DNA of 64,000 bases from Streptomyces ficellus (GTDB lineage: Bacteria > Actinomycetota > Actinomycetes > Streptomycetales > Streptomycetaceae). This document shows, piece after piece, positions 18,901-24,510 of the stretch (position 1 is the stretch's first letter; every line of letters begins with the position of its first letter). A program made the translations under genes and the position numbers. Below the pieces are notes generated by a model, which saw only the letters and a program-made list of their open reading frames with translations, did no database searches and was not told the DNA's origin. The stretch covers positions 1 to 64,000 of the forward strand of contig NZ_JAUEPL010000027.1 of NCBI RefSeq assembly GCF_030406405.1, in the 5' to 3' direction.

Positions 18901-18953
18901 TGGAGCGGCCGGTGGCGGTGGCGGTGCTGAGCGGACCGGAGGAGAGCCGATGA
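12990..18953 (+). CDS. Enediyne-type iterative polyketide synthase (PKSE), KS-AT-ACP-KR-DH-PPTase
   Basis: A 1987-aa megasynthase that builds the conjugated polyene precursor of enediynes from acetyl/malonyl units. Domains seen: KS at about 8-460 with C217, H350 and H387; AT at about 695-985 with S753 in GHSLGE and a FHS motif; ACP at about 1040-1095 with S1071 in DLHLTSL; KR with the nucleotide motif GGGKGIG at 1298, S1429 and Y1442; DH with H1572 in DGHRLDG; and a C-terminal phosphopantetheinyl transferase with D1881, E1883, E1928 and K1932. All expected catalytic residues are present, so the protein looks active and able to prime its own ACP. The KS-AT linker contains an in-frame repeat expansion at residues 483-600. 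The 5' end overlaps E5 and the 3' end overlaps E10 (ATGA at both). Confidence 0.95.
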   Translation: MSDTYHAPALAIVGMACRYPDADRPDRLWEMVLDQRRVFRRLPKERLDADDYYDRDPTAPDRTYSLYAAVLEGWTFDRSAFRIPGPVFRAGDPAHWLALETAARALQDAGFPGGTGLARDRVAVILGNSLTGDTTRAGTLRLRWPYVRRVLAAALEAADITGDVRDDVVRRAAAGYLAPFPPTTEESLAGALSNTIAGRVCNHFDFHGGGYTVDGACASSLLAVVELCRALRDHSVDFGLAGGVDLSLDPFELVGFAKTGALATDRMRVYDERSAGFWPGEGCGMLALMRAADARAAGLRVYAEIRGWGVSSDGSGGITRPARDGQLLALRRAYELAGADPAEVLFHEGHGTGTQVGDEVELSALTALRETARARAALGTVKANIGHTKAAAGAAGVIKAAMSLHTGVLPPTTGCETPHALLRSPGAPLRVLRKAEHWPEGPRLAGISSMGFGGINAHLVLSAPSRPVRGTARQKARDAAAPVAGAGLGPEPGAGLPVAEAAGPDPRGGLPAPEARTGVPLTRTAGPVAGAAAPEARTGVPLTGTVGPEPRAGLPLAEAAVPVAGAAVLDPRGGLPAPEARTGVPLTGVVPPVPRAGLAVRRPAPEHAVIAVAGDDPGQLREFFARVAETAPRLSFAEIHDLAAQLARERAAGPVRAAIVAATPDELAARAASVAACLTAGGAPGGLTRLPGVWVGYGVRGRVTLLFPGQGAPGLAGSASTETAQPAIHRAALRGLRTLDALGVTASAAVGHSLGEITALVWSGALSVRDSFRLVRARGRLMAALGTSGTGMLSLRTEPAAALALCAGTDLVVAAYNGPRSVVVAGPVADLREVAGRADRAGIARTLLPVSHGFHSPAVRPCVAPLRQVLDTMDFGPPSRRLLSTVHGRALTPDDDLAALLADQVTAPVRFWDAVSGALPDTDLLCACGPGQGLASLLADQGCGVPVVTVGPDDPGAAATAQAAAALFAAGACARLDALTAGRAARPIDIWRERTFLSSPCSAPPPFGEPRREAPSEAPASQAPSATPAADTAAAPDTATAVRDLLARATELDPGLIGMDTRLLTDLHLTSLTVTQLAATAAHRTGRRPPAAPLSLADARVRDLVDALDALPSAGEPGPDTAATGVDTWVHCFTERLRPARRGLPAPSAGWRTTVLGDGELSVQAKELYGSAAGEDTELLYVPPASGPPPIARLLATARAALRTGRLVVVAHDTALAGFLGSLRKEHPALGVTLLRVPPTASGLRHATRWAGAEPGRYRELVLDDHGTPHVPTAQALRLPGPGGPLPLGPDDVLLVSGGGKGIGHACALALARSTGVRLALIGRARPESDDTLRTNLAALDAAGVSAAYEAADLTDATAVADAVRRLTGRLGRPVTGVLHAAGVNEPVRFTDLDEARVEAHVAPKVAGLRHLLAALPTDRLRLLVAFGSVIGRYGLPGESHYALANGLLRTELERLAAGAPAHCRVLNVDWSVWSGAGMGVRLGVLDALVREDVTPIAPETGVDLFLRLLAAGGSTPPTVAVHGRLGHDMPVPPPPGPPQRFLADLRVHYPAVELVAEARLDLGTDAYLDGHRLDGVVWLPGVLGLEAMAQAASAVAGRPLYEARDIAWARPVTVPEEGPRTVRVCALHRGERVEAVLRSDEDDFCVDHFRAVFPLAAPSPDGERPWPAGSGEALGADELYGPLYFHTGRFRRVRSLTAPSARACLATLSAGQPAPWFPAPLAAPLLGDPSANDTTLHALQACVPHRRLLPVAAESLTIRPEGGPVTRVRGEELGAADGEYTWDAEGLDATGGVVVRWRGLRLKDVGPLPRGERPWPAPLLAVLLERAATALGLGDGLTITIGAGERSAHAHRPRPGLSRSHLDGLVLQIEGAAHRRVACDWEAVTARGEDDWRRTLGTDHLALTELLRRRSGEPFAVAATRVWTAVECLAKAGRPPRAPLSVDGVFDGGWVRLRSGDALIASGVVRVARVERPVAVAVLSGPEESR
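14440..14790 (+). repeat. In-frame repeat expansion in the PKSE KS-AT linker
   Basis: Two 55-base copies, 14501-14555 and 14696-14750, differ at one base and lie 195 bases (65 codons) apart. A partial third copy lies around 14590. They encode the DPRGGLPAPEARTGVPLT block at residues 505-522 and 570-587, within a Gly/Ala/Pro-rich stretch made of variants of GLPxAEAAxPVAGAA. The near identity points to recent duplication. Frame is kept throughout. Confidence 0.85.
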
Positions 18954-19393
18954 CGACGGTGACGACACCCACGTACACGTACGACCATCTGGTCACCCTG
19001 GAGGAGACCAACCTCGTCGGGAACGTGTACTTCACCAACTACCTGCGCTGGCAGGGGCACTGCCGGGAACGTTTTCTCGGCGAGCGGGCGCCGGGGGTGC
19101 TGCGGGCGCTGCGCGGCGAGCTCGCGCTGGTGACCGTGGACTGCCACTGCGCGTTCTTCAGCGAGCTGTACGCCATGGACCGGGTCGCCATCCGGATGTC
19201 GCTGACCGCGTCGGGCGAGCACCAGGTCGGCATGGGCTTCGCCTACTACCGCACCAACTCCGCCGTGCCCGAGCTCGTCGCGCGGGGCGGCCAGACAGTG
19301 GCGTGCATGCGCCGCACCGAGCAGGGAATGCGGCCGGTTCCGGTGCCCGACGAGCTGCGCGCCGCGCTCGCGCCGTACCGGAGCGGGACATGA
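18950..19393 (+). CDS. Enediyne polyene thioesterase E10 (hotdog fold)
   Basis: A small hotdog thioesterase of 147 aa that releases the polyene from the PKSE. Seen: the family start region LEETNLVGNVYFTNYLRWQ at residues 17-35, with conserved Asn (N21, N25) and Arg (R39) of the kind used by CalE7/DynE7-type enzymes in place of an acidic catalytic residue. The length is normal. Its ATG overlaps the PKSE stop and its stop overlaps the E6 start, each as ATGA. PKSE and E10 together are the minimal pair known to give linear polyenes. Confidence 0.93.
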   Translation: MTTVTTPTYTYDHLVTLEETNLVGNVYFTNYLRWQGHCRERFLGERAPGVLRALRGELALVTVDCHCAFFSELYAMDRVAIRMSLTASGEHQVGMGFAYYRTNSAVPELVARGGQTVACMRRTEQGMRPVPVPDELRAALAPYRSGT

Positions 19394-19938
19394 CCGACAC
19401 CACCGGCACGGCCGAGGCCGACGCCTTCCGGGCCACGATGGCGCACATGCCCACCTGCGTCACCGTCGTCACCGCCTCCGCACGGCACGGCCCCGTCGGC
19501 TGCACGGCCAGTGCCGTCCTGTCGCTCTCCTTGCACCCGCCGGGTCTGCTGGTCTCCCTGGCCGCCGCCGGCCGCACCGCCCGCGAGATCCGGCGGGTCG
19601 GCGCCTTCGCGGTCAACCTGCTCAGCTGGGAACAGCGGGACCTGACGCGGCGGTTCGCCGAGGAACCGCCGTGCCGCCGGTTCACGGGCGTGCCGTGGGC
19701 GATCCAGGACGGCCAGCCGGTGCTGGCGGGGGTGGCGGCCAGCGTCGTCTGCGCCGTCGACAGCTGCTATGACGTGTGGGACCACACGCTGCTGGTGGGG
19801 CGGGTGGTGCACAGCGTCCACCACCCGGACCGTACGCCCCTGCTCTACCACCGGCGGGCGCACGACCGCCCGGCGGCACAGGGAGTGCCACCGGGCGGTC
19901 TGTCATATCCCTCCCGGCTTACGGGAAGGTCAGCTTGA
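19390..19938 (+). CDS. Flavin reductase (E6/HpaC-like), last gene of the enediyne operon
   Basis: An NAD(P)H:flavin oxidoreductase of 182 aa. Seen: the domain start FRATMAHMPTCVTVVTA, the flavin-binding segment GCTASAVLSLSLHPPGLLVSL near residues 38-58, and the C-terminal LLVGRVVHSVHH. Family members hand FADH2 to a two-component monooxygenase (in C-1027, SgcE6 serves SgcC). No such oxygenase component lies in the window. The start at 19390 overlaps the E10 stop. The last 25 codons run through a terminator-like hairpin and overlap the convergent protease gene by 20 bases, so the true C-terminus may once have been shorter. Confidence 0.88.
   Translation: MTDTTGTAEADAFRATMAHMPTCVTVVTASARHGPVGCTASAVLSLSLHPPGLLVSLAAAGRTAREIRRVGAFAVNLLSWEQRDLTRRFAEEPPCRRFTGVPWAIQDGQPVLAGVAASVVCAVDSCYDVWDHTLLVGRVVHSVHHPDRTPLLYHRRAHDRPAAQGVPPGGLSYPSRLTGRSA
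19864..19900. terminator. Bidirectional terminator-like hairpin inside the 3' end of the flavin reductase
   Basis: Positions 19864-19878 pair with 19886-19900 (14 of 15, the remaining pair G-U capable) around a 7-base loop. The hairpin lies downstream of the protease stop on the minus strand and inside the last codons of the flavin reductase on the plus strand. It can end transcription from both sides. Confidence 0.7.
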
Positions 19939-21937
19939 AGCCGTTGATGTAGCCGGTGTCCCGCGCGGCGACGTCCTGGACCTTCAGCTTCCAGGAGCCG
20001 TTCGCGACCTCGCTGGAGGCGTTGACCGTGTAGGTGGCCTTGACGTCGTCGGCCGAGTCGCTGCTGCTGGAGTTCTTCAGCCGGTAGGCGGTGCCGTCCG
20101 GGGCGACCAGGTCGACGACCAGGTCCCCGCGCCAGGTGTGGACGATGTCCACGTCCGCCTTGAGGGTGGAGGGGGCGTTGCCCGCGACGCCGGTGACGCT
20201 GACGGCCGAGGTGACCGCGGCGCCGTTGTCCGGGATGGCGACGTCGGTCGTGTTCTCGAAGACCTTGCCCGTGCCGGGGTCGCCGCCGCCGGGGCGGGAG
20301 CCGACGTTGACGCCGGCCCAGGCGCTCTCGACGGCCTTCACCTCGGCGCTGCCGACGCCGTACAGCTCCGTGGCGACCGCGACGGTGCCGGTGCGGGCGC
20401 CGGCGTAGTTGGTGGTCGAGGTGAACTTGGTGGTGAGCGCCTTGTACCAGATGAGCGCGGCCTTGTCGCGGCCGATCCCGGTGACGGGCAGGCCGTCGGA
20501 GGTCGGCGAGTCGTAGGTCACGCCGTTGATGGTCTTGGTGCCGCTGCCCTCGGAGAGCAGGTAGAACCAGTGGTTGGCCGGGCCGGAGGAGTAGTGCACG
20601 TCGATGCCGCCGATACCGGAGTACCAGGAGTCCTTCGACGAGCCGTCCCTGCTCGGCTTGTCCATGTAGCGCAGCGGGGTGCCGTTGCCCCGGATGTCGA
20701 TCTTCTCGCCGACGAAGTAGTCGCCCTTGTCCTGGGCGTTGTTGGCGTAGAACTCGACGGCGGCGGCGAAGATGTCCGAGGTCGCCTCGTTCAGGCCGCC
20801 GGACTCGCCGCTGTAGACCAGCTTGGCGGTGTGGGACGTGACGCCGTGGGTCATCTCGTGGGCGGCGACGTCGATGGAGGTGAGCGGCTTGGCGTTGTTC
20901 GCGCCGTCGCCGTACGTCATGCAGAAGCAGCTGTCGGTCCAGAAGGCGTTGACGTACGCGTTGCCGTAGTGCACGCGGGAGTACGCGCCGACGCCGTCGC
21001 CCCTGATGCCCGAGCGGCCGTGGACGTTCTTGTAGTAGTCCCAGGTGACCCCGGCGCCGAAGTGGGCGTCGGCGCCGGCCGTCTCCAGGTTCTGCGGGGT
21101 GCCGTCGCCCCAGATGTCGTCGGGTCCGGAGAACAGCGTCCCGGTGCCGGAAGTGCCGCGGTTGAGGTTGTACGTCTTGTGGTTGCCGCGCCCGGTGTCG
21201 GTCAGCGTGTACGAGGGTGCGGTGCCGAGCGTGACCTGACCGCTGTACTGGGTGTTGCCGGTGCCGTTGTGGACGGCCTGCCACTCGAAGAGCTTCTCGC
21301 CGGTGGTCGCGTCGGTGACGACGTGCAGCTCGTTCGGGGTGCCGTCGTGCTGGAGGCCGCCGACGACGGTCTCGTACGCGAGGACCGGCGTGCCCTGCGC
21401 GAGCCACACCACCTTGCGCGGCGCGCGTTCGGTGTCGGTCGCCTTGGAGCCCTCGGCCCGGGCGGCGCTCAGGGCCTGCTTCTCGGCGGCGGCCGGGGCG
21501 ATGTCCGCGCTGGTGTCGACGCCCTTCAGCTCGGCCCGGGAGGCCTTGCTGACGGCCTCGGTCCGCCCCGCCTTGGTCTCGGTGACGACGAGGTCGCCGC
21601 CGAGGACGGGGAGCCCGGCGTAGGTGCGCTCGTAGCGGGTGTGGGTGGTGCCGTCGCGGTCCTGGACGACGTCGCGGACGACGAGCTTCTCCTGAGCGCC
21701 GAGGCGCAGTTCCTTCGCGGTGGTGGCCTTGGCCGCGTCGGCCGCGCGTATCAGCGCGGTGCGCTGGGCGGGGGAGAGGTCGGCGGGCAGGGCGCCGGGG
21801 TCGGCCGTGTCGGCGACCGGTGCCTTCGGGGCGGCGGCAGCGGTGGCGGGGCCGGTCTGCACGCCGACGGCGAGCATGGCGGCGGCGGCTATCAGAGCAC
21901 CGGTCGCGGTGGCGCGACGGCTTGGCGTGGATCTCAC
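19919..21937 (-). CDS. Secreted M4 (thermolysin-type) neutral zinc metalloprotease with P domain
   Basis: A secreted endopeptidase of 672 aa. Seen: a signal peptide (RSTPSRRATATGALIAAAAM, then AVGVQTGPATA) near residues 1-37; an FTP/PepSY-type propeptide to about residue 220; the zinc motif HEMTH, with the third ligand in GLNEATSDIF; and a C-terminal proprotein-convertase P domain over the last 110 residues (HTWRGDLVVDLVAPDGTAYRL). The GTG at 21937 is chosen since AAAAGGAG sits just upstream and the signal peptide begins there; the frame extends to 22033 without support. Convergent with the enediyne operon. From memory, a similar protease lies near glgP and glgX in S. coelicolor, so this is probably core. 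Confidence 0.93.
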   Translation of the reverse strand: MRSTPSRRATATGALIAAAAMLAVGVQTGPATAAAAPKAPVADTADPGALPADLSPAQRTALIRAADAAKATTAKELRLGAQEKLVVRDVVQDRDGTTHTRYERTYAGLPVLGGDLVVTETKAGRTEAVSKASRAELKGVDTSADIAPAAAEKQALSAARAEGSKATDTERAPRKVVWLAQGTPVLAYETVVGGLQHDGTPNELHVVTDATTGEKLFEWQAVHNGTGNTQYSGQVTLGTAPSYTLTDTGRGNHKTYNLNRGTSGTGTLFSGPDDIWGDGTPQNLETAGADAHFGAGVTWDYYKNVHGRSGIRGDGVGAYSRVHYGNAYVNAFWTDSCFCMTYGDGANNAKPLTSIDVAAHEMTHGVTSHTAKLVYSGESGGLNEATSDIFAAAVEFYANNAQDKGDYFVGEKIDIRGNGTPLRYMDKPSRDGSSKDSWYSGIGGIDVHYSSGPANHWFYLLSEGSGTKTINGVTYDSPTSDGLPVTGIGRDKAALIWYKALTTKFTSTTNYAGARTGTVAVATELYGVGSAEVKAVESAWAGVNVGSRPGGGDPGTGKVFENTTDVAIPDNGAAVTSAVSVTGVAGNAPSTLKADVDIVHTWRGDLVVDLVAPDGTAYRLKNSSSSDSADDVKATYTVNASSEVANGSWKLKVQDVAARDTGYINGFKLTFP

Positions 21938-22180
21938 GCAGACTCCTTTTGCGAGGGGGGTACCGGGCGGCTGGGTGAACCGACCGGGGCGGAGCGAGTC
22001 TGAACACGCGCGGAACACCTGCGGGACGAACACCCGAACGTGTGCCGAACAAGTGGTGCGGAGAATGGGGGAAGAGTGGCAGTCGCGACGGCTTACTGTC
22101 AGGACCGCGTCAACAGATTGGCCAGAATTCGTCCGTTGCCCGAAAAGTCATGTCCGTTAACCGGACGTTCCGGCGCTCCG

Positions 22181-22585
22181 TCAGCCGTTGGTCCCGCTGA
22201 GCGCCGCGCGTTCGGCCGCGCTGACCTCGATGCAGAACTCGTTGCCGGCCGGGTCCGCCATGACCACCCAGCCCCGGCCGTTCGGTGTGCGCCGGTCGTC
22301 GACGACGGTCGCGCCGAGCGCCACCACCCGCGCCACCTCCTTGTCGCGCGGAAGCTCCGGCTGGAGATCGAGATGCACCCGGTTCTTCACCGTCTTCTCG
22401 CCCGTCACCCGCAGGAACAGCAGCGCCGGATGCCCGGCGGGCACCTCCAGTGCCACTTCGTCATCACCCCGTTCGTCCCGTGGGTCGACCGGGAAGCCGA
22501 GTACCTGGCTCCAGAACTCCGCCAGTTCGTACGGGTCGTGCGGCTCGGCGCAGTCGACGGTGATGTGCCGGATGAGGGATGTCAC
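22181..22585 (-). CDS. VOC (glyoxalase/bleomycin-resistance) family protein
   Basis: A small cytosolic protein of 134 aa with the paired beta-alpha-beta-beta-beta folds of the vicinal oxygen chelate family. Seen: the start SLIRHITVDCAEP, the middle FWSQVLGFPV, and the end GWVVMADPAGNEFCIEV. The GTG at 22585 has GGGAG 6-7 bases before it. No catalytic function can be read from the sequence. Close relatives are common housekeeping proteins of unknown role. Some VOC proteins (TnmS type) bind and sequester enediynes, and this one lies 2.2 kb from the enediyne operon, but the protease stands between them and the strand is opposite. Confidence 0.8.
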   Translation of the reverse strand: MTSLIRHITVDCAEPHDPYELAEFWSQVLGFPVDPRDERGDDEVALEVPAGHPALLFLRVTGEKTVKNRVHLDLQPELPRDKEVARVVALGATVVDDRRTPNGRGWVVMADPAGNEFCIEVSAAERAALSGTNG

Positions 22586-22704
22586 ATGAACTCCCGATGG
22601 GGTGACGGGCGGCGCGGGCGATTGCCCGGGCGGGGACTGTACCCCGGCCAGGCCGGGCGGCCGGTGGGATTTTCGTACGGCCCACCCGGCTCTCCCCGCC
22701 GCCG

Positions 22705-24510
22705 TCACCCGACCACGCTGTCCCGCCACGCCCGGTGCAGGCCCGCGAAACGGCCCTTCGCGCCGATCAGTTGGGCCGGGGGGCCGTCCTCCACGATCCG
22801 GCCGCCCTCCATGACCAGGACCCGGTCGGCGATCTCCACCGTCGACAGCCGGTGGGCGATCACCACCGCCGTGCGGCCGTGGAGCACGGTGTCCATCGCG
22901 CGCTGCACCGCCCGCTCGCCCGGGATGTCCAGGGAGCTGGTCGCCTCGTCCAGGATCAGCACCGCCGGGTCGGCCAGCAGGGCGCGGGCGAAGGAGACCA
23001 GTTGGCGCTGGCCCGCCGAGATGCGCCCGCCGCGCTTGCGTACGTCGGTGTCGTAGCCGTCCGGGAGGTCCGCGATGAAGTCATGGGCGCCGATCGCCTT
23101 CGCCGCCTGCTCGATCTCCGCACGCGTCGCCTCCGGCCGCCCCAGCGCGATGTTCTCCGCGACCGTCCCGGAGAACAGGAACGCCTCCTGCGTCACCATC
23201 ACCACCCCGCGCCGCAGTTCGGGCGTGGCCAGGTCCCGCAGGTCGACGCCGTCGAGCAGCACCCGGCCCTCGGTCGGGTCGTAGAAGCGGGCCAGCAGCT
23301 TCGCGAGCGTCGACTTGCCCGCGCCCGTCGAGCCGACCACCGCGACGGTCTGCCCGGCCGGGATCGTCAGGCCGAAACGCGGCAGGACCTCGCCGCCCGT
23401 GCGGTACGCGAAGCGGACGTCCTCGAAGACGACCTCGCGCCCCGGAGTGCCCGAGCGCGCCGGCGGCAGCTCCCGGGGCGCGGCCGGCTCCCGGACGGAC
23501 GGGGTCTGGGCGAGCAGCCCGGCGATCTTCTCCAGCGACGCGGCCGCCGACTGGTAGGAGTTGAGGAACATCCCGAGCCGGTCGATCGGGTCGTACAGCC
23601 GCCGTACGTACAGCACGGCCGCCGCCAGGATGCCCAGCGCGAGGGTCCCGCCCGCCACCCGGTGGGCGCCCCACAGGACCATGCCCGCGACCGCCGTGTT
23701 CGCCACCAGCCGGGAGCCGACGACATAGCGGGCCATCTCCAGGATGGCGTCGCCGTTGCGGCGCTCGTGGCGGTGGTTGAGCGTGTGGAACCGCGCGTCG
23801 TTCGCCGGCTCCCGGCGGAACGCCCGGACCGGCCGGATCCCGTTCATCGTCTCCGCGAACGTCACGATGACGGCGGCGATGGCCGTCGACCGCGCGCTGA
23901 ACGCGACCGCCGCGCGCCGCCGGTAGAGCCGTACCAGCAGATACAGCGGGACGAACGAGGCCACCGCCACCGCGCCGATGCCCAGGTCCAGCCAGAGCAG
24001 CAGCACCGAGATGTACGCGAAGGACAGGACGACCCCGACCAGCTCCTGGAGCCCCTCGCTGAGCAGTTCGCGGAGCGACTCGACGTCGGTGGTGGAGCGG
24101 GAGATCAGCCGGCCGGACGTGTACCGCTCGTGGAAGTCGACGCTCAGCGCCTGCGCGTGCCGGAAGATCCGCCCCCGCAGGTCCAACAGGACGTCCTGGT
24201 TGACCCGGGCGGAGGTGCGGATGAAGCCGTAGTGGAGCAGTCCCGCGCCCGCCGCGCACCCCGCGTACCCGGCGGCGACGGCGATCAGCGGCCCGTAGTC
24301 CTCACGCCGCAGGGCGGGCACGGCGCGGTCGATGGCGTACGCGACGAGCAGCGGCCCGGCCTGTACGGCGGCCTGCTGCAGCACCAGCAGCAGCGCGGCG
24401 ACCGCGACGCGCAGGCGCCGCGGCCGGAGCAACGACCGCAGCAGCGCACCGGTGGCCCCCTCCGGCGCCGGCAGCGTGTCCCGGTCGAACGCGTCGCCCG
24501 ATTCCGTCAT
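22705..24510 (-). CDS. ABC exporter half-transporter (TMD-NBD), second subunit
   Basis: A 601-aa half-transporter with six membrane helices (about 40-320) fused to a nucleotide-binding domain. Seen: Walker A GSTGAGKST, a signature with the non-standard form RISAGQRQ, Walker B LILDEATSSLD with the catalytic Glu, and the switch His in VIAHRLS. Its ATG overlaps the stop of the upstream ABC gene (ATGA), so the two proteins are made together and probably form a heterodimer. By standard pairing, its Walker motifs and the partner's LSGGQ make the active ATP site. Substrate unknown; it could be a drug or lipid. Confidence 0.9.
   Translation of the reverse strand: MTESGDAFDRDTLPAPEGATGALLRSLLRPRRLRVAVAALLLVLQQAAVQAGPLLVAYAIDRAVPALRREDYGPLIAVAAGYAGCAAGAGLLHYGFIRTSARVNQDVLLDLRGRIFRHAQALSVDFHERYTSGRLISRSTTDVESLRELLSEGLQELVGVVLSFAYISVLLLWLDLGIGAVAVASFVPLYLLVRLYRRRAAVAFSARSTAIAAVIVTFAETMNGIRPVRAFRREPANDARFHTLNHRHERRNGDAILEMARYVVGSRLVANTAVAGMVLWGAHRVAGGTLALGILAAAVLYVRRLYDPIDRLGMFLNSYQSAAASLEKIAGLLAQTPSVREPAAPRELPPARSGTPGREVVFEDVRFAYRTGGEVLPRFGLTIPAGQTVAVVGSTGAGKSTLAKLLARFYDPTEGRVLLDGVDLRDLATPELRRGVVMVTQEAFLFSGTVAENIALGRPEATRAEIEQAAKAIGAHDFIADLPDGYDTDVRKRGGRISAGQRQLVSFARALLADPAVLILDEATSSLDIPGERAVQRAMDTVLHGRTAVVIAHRLSTVEIADRVLVMEGGRIVEDGPPAQLIGAKGRFAGLHRAWRDSVVG

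Noticed and set aside
12795..18968. A 6.2-kb open frame on the minus strand opposite the PKSE, and long open frames in other plus frames (for example 15068-18007).
   Set aside because: Such shadows arise from extreme third-position GC in the true gene. The peptides are Gly/Arg/Ala-rich without any recognisable domain, while the PKSE frame has complete domains.
19864..19938. A frameshift ending the flavin reductase earlier.
   Set aside because: No close stop in the other frames gives a better C-terminus; the reading frame is intact, so the gene was kept as called.
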